This document shows, piece by piece, positions 7,495 to 15,199 of a stretch of DNA of 22,735 nt (positions within the stretch are counted from its first letter, which is position 1; every line of letters begins with the position of its first letter). Location of the stretch: contig JAPLYJ010000043.1 of assembly GCA_026395655.1 (NCBI GenBank), positions 1-22,735 on the forward strand, written 5' to 3'. The notes below the pieces were generated by a model. The model had not been told where the DNA came from, made no database searches, and was given only the letters and a program-made list of their open reading frames with translations. Both the position numbers and the translations under genes were made by a program. The DNA comes from Candidatus Parcubacteria bacterium (GTDB lineage: Bacteria > Patescibacteriota > Minisyncoccia > UBA6257 > JAPLYJ01).

Positions 7495-8496
7495 TTATAA
7501 TTTAATTATTTTTAACACTGCTTCTTTAATATCAACGGCTTCTAACCCAAAATACGCCATCAATTCATCTGGGCTGCCTGTTTCCCCAAATCTATCTGAT
7601 ATACCAATAAATTCCATTTTGATAGGATGATGCTGACTTAAAATTTCCGATACAGCGCTACCCATACCTCCCATTTTTTGATGTTCTTCTACAGTCACTA
7701 CACCACAACATCTTTTAGCCACATTGATTAAAGTTTTTTGATCCATGGGTTTGATGGTATGATTGTTAATCACATATGTATCAATACCTTCAGCTTCTAA
7801 TTCTTTTGCAGCTAAAAGTGCGTTATAAACCAAAGGACCTGCCGCAACAATCATTACAGTATTTTCTTTTTTTGCTTCTGGTTTTGGTAACCAATATATA
7901 TCAGCTTTGCCTATTTCAAAAGGGGTATCTTCAGTAGTAAACAAAGGTGTTTTTTCTCTACCAAAACGGAAATAAAAAGGTTTATTAATTTCTACTGACG
8001 CTAAAGTAGTTTTTTGAGTTTGCAAAGAATCACAAGGTACTTCTACTAAAATATTAGGCAAAACTCGCATGATAGCAATATCTTCCAAAGCCTGATGAGT
8101 AGCTCCGTCTGGTCCAACAGAAACACCAGCATGAGCCCCAGCTATTTTAACAGGCTGATCATTATAACAAGCTGTGGTTCTAATTTGTTCCCAATTACGA
8201 CCCGGAGAAAACATGGCATAAGAAGCAATGAAAGGAATTTTTCCTGCCGCTGCCAATCCTGCTGCCACTGCTGCCATATTCTGTTCTGCAATACCTATCT
8301 GAAAAAAACGATTAGGAAATCTTTCTTTAAACATTTTCATGCGTACCGAATCAGTTAGATCAGCGCATAAAGCTACAATTTTTTCATTGTATTCACCGGC
8401 TAAAACCAAACCTTCTCCAAAACCATCTCGAGGTGGTTTGGAAATAATATCACTCTCAAAAATATTAGGTACTAATTTTGCTTCTGGATTAATCAT
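7495..8496 (-). CDS. Transketolase, C-terminal subunit
   Basis: This is the second half of a split transketolase, which transfers two-carbon units between sugar phosphates in the non-oxidative pentose phosphate pathway. It has 333 residues holding the pyrimidine-binding domain and the C-terminal domain. E71 in FQIGIAEQNMAAVAAG (66-80) is the conserved glutamate that activates thiamine diphosphate. SYAMFSPGRNWEQIR and HAGVSVGPDGATHQ follow. TVEEHQKMGGMGSAVSE is typical of the C-terminal domain. It follows the N-terminal subunit by 14 bases. The transketolase domain also occurs in 1-deoxyxylulose-5-phosphate synthase, but the split form and the Rpe/RpiB context favour transketolase. Confidence 0.92.
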   Translation of the reverse strand: MINPEAKLVPNIFESDIISKPPRDGFGEGLVLAGEYNEKIVALCADLTDSVRMKMFKERFPNRFFQIGIAEQNMAAVAAGLAAAGKIPFIASYAMFSPGRNWEQIRTTACYNDQPVKIAGAHAGVSVGPDGATHQALEDIAIMRVLPNILVEVPCDSLQTQKTTLASVEINKPFYFRFGREKTPLFTTEDTPFEIGKADIYWLPKPEAKKENTVMIVAAGPLVYNALLAAKELEAEGIDTYVINNHTIKPMDQKTLINVAKRCCGVVTVEEHQKMGGMGSAVSEILSQHHPIKMEFIGISDRFGETGSPDELMAYFGLEAVDIKEAVLKIIKL

Positions 8497-8510
8497 ATAT
8501 TTAAATTATA

Positions 8511-9443
8511 TTAAGAATCTTCACTAATAATTCTACCATTTAAAGTACGCAATTGATTTAAAGCAATTTGCGCTTGTTCTTTGTTAGGTGGTAAACCATG
8601 CCACTCAAATTTCCATTCCATGAAATCAACATCTTTACCTGGTATGCTATGACAAATTATCAAAACAGGTTTTTCATAAATAGCTTTAGCATGACTAATA
8701 GCATTAATAATTTCTTCAATGTTATGTCCGTCTACTTCTAAAACATGCCAATTAAAAGCTTCATATTTTTCTTTTAAAGGCTCTAAAGGCATAACATCTT
8801 CAGTATATCCATCAATTTGAATATTGTTTCTATCTAAAATTGCAGTAAGATTATCTAATTTTAATTTCCCAGCTAGTAACACTGCTTCCCAAACCTGACC
8901 TTCGTCTTGCTCGCCATCAGAAGTTAAACAATAGATCTGACTTTTTTTACCATCCATTTTAGCAGCTAAAGCTAAACCAATAGCCTGAGACAATCCTTCT
9001 CCTAAAGGGCCAGAAGATGCTTCAATACCTAATAATTTTTTTCTGTGCGGATGACCTTGTAGACGAGAACCAAACTTTCTCAATGTTTGAAGCTCTTCTA
9101 AGGGAAAATATCCCGCTCTAGCTAAAACAGCGTAAAAAGCTGGGGCATAATGACCATTAGACAAAACCACTTTATCACGTTCTGCCCAATCAGGCTCGCC
9201 AGGTCTGTGATTTAAAACTCCACCAAAATACAAGGCTACATATTGCTCCACCACACCTAAAGGTCCAGCTGAATGCCCAGATTTTGCCTCTAAAAGCATA
9301 TTGATAATATCTTGTCTGATTTGACAACTCAAAGAATCTAACGCTGATATTCTAGAATTTTTAATTACTACTGTTTCAGGTACACAAACTTTTTTGCTTT
9401 TACGCGTGCTTACTTTTTTAATTTTACCATTGATCGTATCCAT
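8511..9443 (-). CDS. Transketolase, N-terminal subunit
   Basis: This thiamine-diphosphate-binding half of a split transketolase has 310 residues. Conserved features are SGHSAGPLG (55-63), SNGHYAPAFYAVL (95-107), LQGHPHRKK, and EASSGPLGEGLSQAIGLA (141-158). The ThDP/Mg motif runs from SDGEQDEGQVWEA (175-187) to DRNNIQIDG (204-212). The histidines expected at the active site (H57, H98, H131) are present. The first 30 residues are a Lys-rich extension before the usual start of the domain. It pairs with the C-terminal subunit encoded 14 bases downstream, so the two would form one active heteromer. Confidence 0.93.
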   Translation of the reverse strand: MDTINGKIKKVSTRKSKKVCVPETVVIKNSRISALDSLSCQIRQDIINMLLEAKSGHSAGPLGVVEQYVALYFGGVLNHRPGEPDWAERDKVVLSNGHYAPAFYAVLARAGYFPLEELQTLRKFGSRLQGHPHRKKLLGIEASSGPLGEGLSQAIGLALAAKMDGKKSQIYCLTSDGEQDEGQVWEAVLLAGKLKLDNLTAILDRNNIQIDGYTEDVMPLEPLKEKYEAFNWHVLEVDGHNIEEIINAISHAKAIYEKPVLIICHSIPGKDVDFMEWKFEWHGLPPNKEQAQIALNQLRTLNGRIISEDS

Positions 9444-9470
9444 CTTTTTTTTATTTAAGTTATGTATATA

Positions 9471-10106
9471 TTATATTATTTTCTTTTCTAAATCCAATAT
9501 AGCCTGATAGGGATCATCTGATTTAAAAATATATGAACCAGTAGCTAATTCATCTACACCGGCTAAAACAGCTAATTTACCAATTTCTTCATTAACCCCA
9601 CCATCTAATTGAATAATCATCTTAGGATATTTCTTTTTTACTTCTTTAATTTTTTCTAAAACGTAATAATTAAAAGATTGGCCAGAAGGTCCGGGATCTA
9701 CCCCTAAAAGCAACAAAGATTTAATTTTGCTTGCTACTTTTTCAATTTCTGTTAAATGAGTATACGGATTTAAAGCAATACCTAATTCTGTTTTAGTCTG
9801 TAAGCACATAGAATAGATTTTTTCAAAATCTTTTAAAGCTTCCCAATGAATAAAAATTTTGATAGGTTTCAATATCAACCAATCTTGTAAAGAATCTTCT
9901 GGCCTTTTAACCATTAAATGAAGCTGAATGGGTTTTTTGATTTTTAATAATTTCATTTCAGAAATATCTTGAAAATTTTTCCAAGAAGTAAATTGTCCGT
10001 CAGCTACATCTACCTGAATAGACCCTTCGTATTTTTTAAGCTCTCTCAGTCTTTTTTCAAAATCTTGTTTGGTTTTTACATTGATAACCGGTATGATTTT
10101 AACCAT
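9471..10106 (-). CDS. rpe: Ribulose-phosphate 3-epimerase, divergent
   Basis: It interconverts ribulose-5-phosphate and xylulose-5-phosphate, feeding transketolase. It has 211 residues in a TIM barrel. LHLMVKRPE (62-70), GIALNPYTHL (109-118), GVDPGPSGQSF (135-145), QLDGG (166-170) and ATGSYIF (188-194) match the family in order. The catalytic acids D33 (VDVADG) and D168 (DGG) and the metal ligand H63 are kept. The usual first metal-ligand histidine (H-V/L-D) is Q31 here, and the N-terminal serine motif is replaced by IPVINV. This may change metal binding. It lies 9 bases after RpiB and 27 bases before the transketolase N subunit, which supports the role despite the divergence. Confidence 0.85.
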   Translation of the reverse strand: MVKIIPVINVKTKQDFEKRLRELKKYEGSIQVDVADGQFTSWKNFQDISEMKLLKIKKPIQLHLMVKRPEDSLQDWLILKPIKIFIHWEALKDFEKIYSMCLQTKTELGIALNPYTHLTEIEKVASKIKSLLLLGVDPGPSGQSFNYYVLEKIKEVKKKYPKMIIQLDGGVNEEIGKLAVLAGVDELATGSYIFKSDDPYQAILDLEKKII

Positions 10107-10115
10107 GTTTTTAAT

Positions 10116-10568
10116 TTAATTAAAATTTTGTTCTTCTTTTTTAAAAATCTTCTGCAAACGCCTTAAATGCGATTCTTTATTAGAAAAAGACGTATTTAAC
10201 CATTCAAAAACAATGTTTAAGGCATAGTCAGTATCTGTAAAATCAGCTCCCAAACACAATATGTTAGCGTCATTGTGCTCCCTGCTCATTCTAGCAGAGG
10301 CTAGAGAAGAAATGGCTGCAGCTCTTACATTTTTAAATTTATTAGCAGCTAAACTCATACCCAAACCAGAGCCACAAATCAAGATACCTTTGCTTTCAGA
10401 ATCGTGTGATATTTTTTCAGCCACCAAAAAAGCAAAATCAGGATAATCATCAGTGTCGTCTTGACGAAGATTACCTAAATCACAAAAATCTATTTCTTTA
10501 GTTTCTAAGAATTTTTTAATTTCTTCTTTTAAAAGATATCCCCTGTGATCAGCACCTAAATACAACAT
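10116..10568 (-). CDS. rpiB: Ribose-5-phosphate isomerase B (RpiB/LacAB family)
   Basis: It interconverts ribose-5-phosphate and ribulose-5-phosphate. It has 150 residues, the usual RpiB size. GADHRG (5-10) is the substrate loop, and DYPDFAF (41-47) is conserved. The active-site Cys65 lies in ICGSGLGMSLAANK (64-77), and SREHNDANILCLG (95-107) contains the second conserved His. The C-terminal tail is lysine-rich. It is 2 bases after the dehydrogenase stop and 9 bases before Rpe, so the three enzymes R5P isomerase, epimerase and transketolase are made in order from one transcript. Confidence 0.93.
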   Translation of the reverse strand: MLYLGADHRGYLLKEEIKKFLETKEIDFCDLGNLRQDDTDDYPDFAFLVAEKISHDSESKGILICGSGLGMSLAANKFKNVRAAAISSLASARMSREHNDANILCLGADFTDTDYALNIVFEWLNTSFSNKESHLRRLQKIFKKEEQNFN

Positions 10569-10570
10569 TT

Positions 10571-11554
10571 TTAATTTATTTTTATTAAATTTAAAGGTGT
10601 TTCCCCTTTTAAAGTAGCTACAATATTATTAGCTGCCATCGTTGACATCTTAGATCTTGTTTCTATACTAGCCGATGCAGTATGAGGTGTTAAAACTACA
10701 TTATCTAATTTTAAAAATTCCCTTAAATCAAATCTTGTTTCTACGATAGCTGGTTCATATTCAAAAACATCTAACCCAGCTCCAGCGATATCATTAGTGT
10801 ATAGTGCATTTAAAAGCGCATTTTCATCTATTACCGGACCGCGAGCTGTATTAATTAAATACGCTGTTTTTTTCATCAGAGACAATTCTTTAATACCAAT
10901 CAAATGTTTTGTTTGCGGATTTAAAGGTACATGCAAACTTACAAAATCAGAATTTTTTAATAATTCTTCTAAACTAACAAATTGCCCTCCGATATTTTTT
11001 TCAAATTCCGGGTTAGGTTTTACATCGTAATATATAACCTTCATATTAAAACCTTTAATGGCCATTTCAGCCAAACGTTGACCAATAGCTCCAAAGCCTA
11101 TCAAACCCAATGTTTTGTTGTTTAAATCTTCCCCTAAAAGTAGCATGGGACCCCAACCTTTGTATTTACCATCTCTGGTAAATTGATCAGCTTCTACTAT
11201 GCGGTGAGCCAAAGACAATATCAGAGCCATGGCATGTTCAGCTACGGTTTCAGTCAAAGTACCTGGCGTATTAGTAACATATATATTCCTGGATTGAGCT
11301 TCTTTAACATCAATGTTATCGTAACCCATGGCAAAATTAGCAATGATTTTTAAATTAGCACCAGCGGCATCAATTACTTCTTTGTTAATTTTTTCTGTTA
11401 ACACTGATAAAATAGCATCTACGCCTACAACATTTTTTAACAAATCTTCTCTACTAATTAATTCTCGAGGCCCTACCACCACTTCATATCCTTGTTCTTT
11501 TAAAATTTTTAAACCAGATTCAGGAATCTCTCTAGTCACAAATACTTTAGCCAT
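10571..11554 (-). CDS. NAD-dependent 2-hydroxyacid dehydrogenase (glyoxylate reductase/PGDH-like)
   Basis: It reduces a 2-keto acid such as glyoxylate, hydroxypyruvate or 3-phosphohydroxypyruvate, or oxidises the matching hydroxyacid. It has 327 residues without an ACT domain, so it is closer to GyaR glyoxylate/hydroxypyruvate reductase than to long SerA. The Rossmann loop is GLIGFGAIGQR (150-160), and D177 after the second strand favours NAD over NADP. The catalytic triad is visible: R238 in NTARGPVIDE, E267 in DVFEYEP, and H291 in TPHTAS. It sits 4 bases after GAPDH and 2 bases before RpiB. The exact substrate cannot be decided from the sequence. Confidence 0.9.
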   Translation of the reverse strand: MAKVFVTREIPESGLKILKEQGYEVVVGPRELISREDLLKNVVGVDAILSVLTEKINKEVIDAAGANLKIIANFAMGYDNIDVKEAQSRNIYVTNTPGTLTETVAEHAMALILSLAHRIVEADQFTRDGKYKGWGPMLLLGEDLNNKTLGLIGFGAIGQRLAEMAIKGFNMKVIYYDVKPNPEFEKNIGGQFVSLEELLKNSDFVSLHVPLNPQTKHLIGIKELSLMKKTAYLINTARGPVIDENALLNALYTNDIAGAGLDVFEYEPAIVETRFDLREFLKLDNVVLTPHTASASIETRSKMSTMAANNIVATLKGETPLNLIKIN

Positions 11555-11558
11555 ATAT

Positions 11559-12593
11559 TTAAATTTTTAATCTTTTAATTTGTTCTAACAAAGTCCAAGC
11601 ATATGCCCATTCATTGTCATACCAAACTAAAACTTTGATTAAATCTCCGTCTACAACTTTTGTAAAAGACAAATCTACAATAGCAGGATGGTTATCTTGT
11701 AATATATCAGAAGAAGCTAAGGGTAATTCAGAAACCATTAATATACCATTCCATTTTTCAGTTAAGCTAGCTTCTTTTAAAATTTGATTAACCTCTTCAA
11801 CCGTAGTTTCTCTTTGAGATACAAAAGTAACATCAGCTAATGATCCACAAATGACAGGCACTCTTACAGCTAACCCATCAAATTTATTTTCCAGATTTTT
11901 AATAACCTTAGAAACTGTGACAGCTGCACCTGTAGTAGATGGCAAAATATTTGAAGCTGCTGCCCTACCTCGTAGCCAATCTTTGTTAACCGGACCATCT
12001 ATTAAACTCTGGGTAGCAGTATATGCGTGAATAGTATTTAGAACAGCTTTTTTAATTCCTATTTTTTCATCTAAAATTTTGATAACAGAGCTAACTGCAT
12101 TGGTAGTACAAGATCCATTGGAAATAACTTCAAATTGATCAGCTTCTTCGTCATTAATGCCTAAAAGCACAGTTCTACCATTTTGCCCTTCATCGCCTTT
12201 AGCTGGAGCAGTGATAATAACTTTTTTAGCTCCTGATTGAATATGGGCTCTAGCTTTGTCATAATCAGCAAAAACACCAGTAGCTTCTATCACTACATCT
12301 ACTTTTAAATCAGACCAAGGTAACAGGGTTGGATCTTTTTCTTGAAAAAATAATATTTCTTTATTATCAATAACTAACTTACCCTTTGCTTCTGTTTTCC
12401 CTATCTGTTGTTTGTCAGACAAAACATTAATTTTTTTCTGAAATCTTCCATAAACAGTGTCATATCTTAAAAGGTAAGCTAAGTTTTCCAAATCACCTAA
12501 ATCATTAATAGCTACTACTTCTACTTTTCCATCTAACGCCATTTTGAAAAAAGCTCGTCCAATTCTTCCAAAACCATTAATTGCAATACGCAT
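11559..12593 (-). CDS. gap: Glyceraldehyde-3-phosphate dehydrogenase, type I
   Basis: It oxidises glyceraldehyde-3-phosphate to 1,3-bisphosphoglycerate with NAD. It has 344 residues. INGFGRIGR (5-13) is the dinucleotide loop, and D31 in AINDLGD predicts NAD preference. The nucleophile C162 lies in SNGSCTTNAVSS (158-169), a variant of the usual SCTTNCLAP. HAYTATQSLIDGP contains the catalytic His, followed by RGRAAASNILPSTTGAA and WYDNEWAYA. It is the second gene behind the promoter at 13153-13181, 15 bases after the DJ-1/PfpI gene. Together with the aldolase at the far end of the run it covers lower glycolysis. Confidence 0.95.
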   Translation of the reverse strand: MRIAINGFGRIGRAFFKMALDGKVEVVAINDLGDLENLAYLLRYDTVYGRFQKKINVLSDKQQIGKTEAKGKLVIDNKEILFFQEKDPTLLPWSDLKVDVVIEATGVFADYDKARAHIQSGAKKVIITAPAKGDEGQNGRTVLLGINDEEADQFEVISNGSCTTNAVSSVIKILDEKIGIKKAVLNTIHAYTATQSLIDGPVNKDWLRGRAAASNILPSTTGAAVTVSKVIKNLENKFDGLAVRVPVICGSLADVTFVSQRETTVEEVNQILKEASLTEKWNGILMVSELPLASSDILQDNHPAIVDLSFTKVVDGDLIKVLVWYDNEWAYAWTLLEQIKRLKI

Positions 12594-12608
12594 GTTTTTA
12601 TATATATT

Positions 12609-13139
12609 TTAATTAATTAATTTCTTATAAATTTCTTCTGCAAATTCTGTGGCTACCTTGGGACCTGAAGCTGTAATAATATCACCATCTACTACTATAT
12701 CAGAATTTTGATAAATAGCTCCCTCTTTTTCTAAAATTTTTATCGCGCCCTTGTCCATCTCTGAAGACCAAACCGTAGCTTTTTTATTTTTTAATATTTT
12801 TGATTTTGCCAGCAGTGCTCCTGCTATACATATACTAGCTATTATTTTTTTAAAAACAAAAAAATCTTTTACAACTTTCTGAAACTCTAAATTGTCTAAC
12901 AATTTCACCATACCTGGACCGCCACAAGCTATTAAGGCATCATAATGTTCTACTTTAACTTCAGGAATCTTAACATCTACTAACGCTTCTCCTCCCTCTA
13001 TTCCTTGTGCCATACCTTTAAACAAGCTAGCAGTTTCTACTAAAATACCTTTTTTTTCTAAATACTCTTTAGGTACAAAATATTCCTCATCACGAAAATC
13101 TCTCCAACTAATCAACATTAATACTTTTTTATTGTCCAT
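12609..13139 (-). CDS. DJ-1/PfpI family protein (glutamine amidotransferase-like fold)
   Basis: It has 176 residues with the DJ-1/PfpI layout. The N-terminal strand VLMLISWRDFRDEEYFVP (6-23) carries the conserved Glu that supports the nucleophile. DALIACGGPGMVKLL (67-81) is the nucleophile-facing loop, and C104 in ASICIAGALLAK (101-112) is the nucleophile elbow. TVWSSEMDK and VVDGDIITASGPKVATEFA complete the family pattern. Members act as deglycase/glyoxalase-like, chaperone or protease-like proteins; the exact activity here is not decidable. It is the first gene of the carbon-metabolism run and upstream of GAPDH. A role in handling reactive aldehydes or oxidative damage is plausible but is inference. 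The leader is only about 7 bases. Confidence 0.88.
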   Translation of the reverse strand: MDNKKVLMLISWRDFRDEEYFVPKEYLEKKGILVETASLFKGMAQGIEGGEALVDVKIPEVKVEHYDALIACGGPGMVKLLDNLEFQKVVKDFFVFKKIIASICIAGALLAKSKILKNKKATVWSSEMDKGAIKILEKEGAIYQNSDIVVDGDIITASGPKVATEFAEEIYKKLIN

Positions 13140-13152
13140 ATCTATATTATTA

Positions 13153-13181
13153 ATTATAACAAATTATCTGTGTCTATCCAA
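13153..13181 (-). promoter_or_regulatory. Strong extended -10 promoter of the carbon-metabolism run
   Basis: The -35 TTGGAT (13176-13181), a 17-base spacer, and a perfect TATAAT (13153-13158) preceded by TG-n form an extended -10 promoter on the minus strand. Transcription would start near 13146, only about 7 bases before the ATG at 13139. Confidence 0.7.
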
Positions 13182-13190
13182 GGCACAGAT
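13166..13190. promoter_or_regulatory. Dyad ATCTGTG-N11-CACAGAT over the -35 region
   Basis: The perfect 7-base inverted halves lie at 13166-13172 and 13184-13190. The -35 box falls in the gap and one half lies in the spacer. This is the layout of a repressor operator. It could instead be a weak terminator hairpin after the thioredoxin reductase stop at 13205, but no strong T-run follows. Confidence 0.4.
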
Positions 13191-13204
13191 ACCAAAAATT
13201 CAAT

Positions 13205-14137
13205 TTAATGAGATTGATCGTTCTGACCTAGATAATTTACTGCGGACAAGGCGGCAATAGCACCTGAACCCACAGCTATAGCTATCTGTTTATATGGCGT
13301 ATCTGCTACGTCTCCAGCTGCAAAAATACCAGGTACAGAAGTTTTACCTGTTTTATCTATCTTAATCTCTTTTTTCTCGTTTTTTTCTAAAATATCAAAT
13401 ACATCACTGTTAGGTTCCATACCTATATATATAAAGATACCATCTACGTCTAATATCTGATCAATTCCATACTTGATATCTATATATTCTAAACCAGTGA
13501 CAAATTTTTCCCCTTTAATTTTCCCAATTTTGACACGAGGGATGATTTTTACTTTTGGAGATTTTTTTAAATATTCAATAACAGTTTTTTCTCCCACTAA
13601 ATCGTCTAAATCTGTTAATATAAAAATCTCAGAAGCTATATTCATCAAGGACATGGCTGCATAATTAGCAGAGTTACCTCCACCGATGATAGCAACGCAT
13701 TTATTATTAAAAAAAGGTCCATCGCAAATTGCACAATAGCTTAAACCTTTATGCAGATATTCTACCTCACCTTCTACATTAAGTTCCCTAGGCTTTGATC
13801 CCGTAGCAATAATTACAGATTTAGCTTCATATAAAACTTCTTGATTTTGTTCTAAACTTTTTAACAAAAAATGATTGTCCTGAACAATTATATCTTTTAC
13901 AGATATTCCTTCTTTAATTTCACTATTGTACCCTTGTAAATGTTTTTTAAAATTTTCAGATAAATCAATGCCACTAATATCAGATATCCCGGGATAATTT
14001 TGGACAACTGTTAAATTTGGTAAATCTCCCCCTAATTTTTCACAAATTAAAAGAAAATTAATTCTTTGGCGAGCTAAATATATGCCAGCAGAAATACCAG
14101 CAGCTGATCCTCCTACGATAATCACATCATAAATCAT
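13205..14137 (-). CDS. trxB: Thioredoxin reductase
   Basis: This FAD flavoprotein passes electrons from NAD(P)H to thioredoxin or glutaredoxin-like proteins. It has 310 residues. VIIVGGSAAGISAGIYLAR (5-23) is the FAD loop. The redox pair C135 and C138 lies in SYCAICDGPFF. IIGGGNSANYAAMSL is the NAD(P)-binding loop. It has HRRxxxR-type positions replaced by acidic residues (LTDLDDLVGE), which may favour NADH. FAAGDVADTPYKQIAIAVGSG is the C-terminal FAD motif. It starts 1 base after the glutaredoxin-like gene, so the two are likely partners. Confidence 0.93.
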   Translation of the reverse strand: MIYDVIIVGGSAAGISAGIYLARQRINFLLICEKLGGDLPNLTVVQNYPGISDISGIDLSENFKKHLQGYNSEIKEGISVKDIIVQDNHFLLKSLEQNQEVLYEAKSVIIATGSKPRELNVEGEVEYLHKGLSYCAICDGPFFNNKCVAIIGGGNSANYAAMSLMNIASEIFILTDLDDLVGEKTVIEYLKKSPKVKIIPRVKIGKIKGEKFVTGLEYIDIKYGIDQILDVDGIFIYIGMEPNSDVFDILEKNEKKEIKIDKTGKTSVPGIFAAGDVADTPYKQIAIAVGSGAIAALSAVNYLGQNDQSH

Positions 14138-14138
14138 A

Positions 14139-14375
14139 TTATTCTTTTAAATTAAGTTTTTTTAAAAGAAATTTCTTATCAAAATCAACGATATATTCAT
14201 CGTCTATTTTGATAACCGGCACGCCCATCTGACCAGTTTTTTCAATTACTTCTTCTAAAGCTTCTGGATCTTCTGTTAAATCAATTGCTTCAAATTCCAA
14301 ACCATGGTCTTTAAAAAAATCTTTAGCTACTTGGCACCAAGGACAAGTAGGCGAAGAAAATATTTTGATTTTCAT
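14139..14375 (-). CDS. Glutaredoxin/NrdH-like small thiol-disulfide protein
   Basis: The 78 residues form a minimal thioredoxin fold. The redox pair is C11 and C14 in SSPTCPWCQVAKDFF (8-22). The cis-proline is in MGVPVIKID, followed by the C-terminal DFDKK helix region. The size and CPWC fit NrdH-type or mycoredoxin-type proteins, which can be reduced directly by thioredoxin reductase. The next gene is trxB, 1 base away, which supports that pairing. It lies 6 bases after the DsbA-like gene. Confidence 0.88.
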   Translation of the reverse strand: MKIKIFSSPTCPWCQVAKDFFKDHGLEFEAIDLTEDPEALEEVIEKTGQMGVPVIKIDDEYIVDFDKKFLLKKLNLKE

Positions 14376-14381
14376 TTTAAT

Positions 14382-15083
14382 CTATTTTAATGCAATATCT
14401 ATCTGCGCTTTTAACATTTCATAAGGCACAGCGCCTAATTCTTCGCCATTTTCATTAACAAAAGGTTTGCCATTGATATACGTAGTAGGCGTACCATTAA
14501 TTTTTTTCTGTTCACCTAAGGCTAATTCTGATAAAACAATATTTTTGTATTTATTTGTATCTAAACAATTATCAAAAGTAGCTTGATTTAATCCTAAAGA
14601 CCCTGCCATTTTTTTCAAACTTTCAGAAGTAAACAAATCTGCAACCTGATTTTTTCTCGAAGTAAATATCTGTTCATGATATTCCAAGAATTTATCTTGA
14701 TCATCAGCACAACGAGCAGCTTCTGCCGCCAAAATAGACGGATCTCCTCCAAATGCAAATTCACGATATTGAAGCTTTACTTTACCTGTATTTACATATT
14801 CGGAAATCAATTGTTTGATAGATTCTAAATAAAAACGATAACACATAGCACATTGATAATCAGAATATACTTCTACTAATACCGGAGCGTTAGGATCACC
14901 TAATAAAGGCAAAGATTTAGAATCACTAACTATAGGATCTACAACTATTGGCTCTGTCGTTGTGCTATTCGGAGGAAAAATAGGAGGTAAAACTAACCCT
15001 GTTTGCTGTTTTGAAATATAAATTAAAGCAAAAGATAAAATAAGGGCGGCTGCTATCAAAGGCAAACTGATTTTTTTAGACAT
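14382..15083 (-). CDS. Membrane-anchored DsbA-like thiol oxidoreductase
   Basis: It has 233 residues. An N-terminal membrane segment at about 6-25 (SLPLIAAALILSFALIYI) is followed by a Pro/Thr-rich linker and a DsbA-type thioredoxin domain. The redox pair is C78 and C81 in SDYQCAMCYRF (74-84), and the cis-proline lies in INGTPTTYINGKPF. Two more Cys (EAARCADD, FDNCLDT) could form a structural disulfide. The domain would lie outside the membrane and form or rearrange disulfides in exported proteins. It opens the redox run with glutaredoxin and TrxB. Exported cysteine-rich proteins such as the one at 3-1121 are possible clients, which is inference. Confidence 0.9.
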   Translation of the reverse strand: MSKKISLPLIAAALILSFALIYISKQQTGLVLPPIFPPNSTTTEPIVVDPIVSDSKSLPLLGDPNAPVLVEVYSDYQCAMCYRFYLESIKQLISEYVNTGKVKLQYREFAFGGDPSILAAEAARCADDQDKFLEYHEQIFTSRKNQVADLFTSESLKKMAGSLGLNQATFDNCLDTNKYKNIVLSELALGEQKKINGTPTTYINGKPFVNENGEELGAVPYEMLKAQIDIALK

Positions 15084-15089
15084 ATATTT

Positions 15090-15113
15090 ATTATATTAAT
15101 TTACTAATATAAT
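15090..15113. promoter_or_regulatory. AT-rich 9-base palindrome in the dsbA-like leader
   Basis: ATTATATTA (15090-15098) and TAATATAAT (15105-15113) are perfect inverted halves around a 6-base gap. They lie between the predicted -10 at 15117-15122 and the ATG at 15083. This could be an operator at the transcription start or a weak leader hairpin. AT-rich palindromes also arise by chance in such DNA. Confidence 0.3.
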
Positions 15114-15116
15114 CCT

Positions 15117-15144
15117 ATTCTATAGCCTATACTTTAAAAGTCAA
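15117..15144 (-). promoter_or_regulatory. Promoter of the dsbA-like/redox run
   Basis: The -35 TTGACT (15139-15144), a 16-base spacer and the -10 TAGAAT (15117-15122) lie on the minus strand. The -35 is inside the left copy of the 49-base repeat flanking the restriction-modification cassette. The hexamers and spacing equal those at the L25 promoter. Confidence 0.55.
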
Positions 15145-15177
15145 ACTAAAAAACTGGAATTGAAATTATTTTTTCTT
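15129..15177. repeat. Left copy of the 49-base direct repeat flanking the R-M cassette
   Basis: It matches 17252-17300 in 48 of 49 bases and in the same orientation. The right copy is the last nine codons, stop and 17 downstream bases of the 1178-residue gene. This left copy is therefore a displaced duplicate of that gene end. The single difference (15161 T, 17284 G on the plus strand) is synonymous (Ser) in the duplicated codon. Confidence 0.85.
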
Positions 15178-15199
15178 AAAATTACAAAAAACAAAAATT

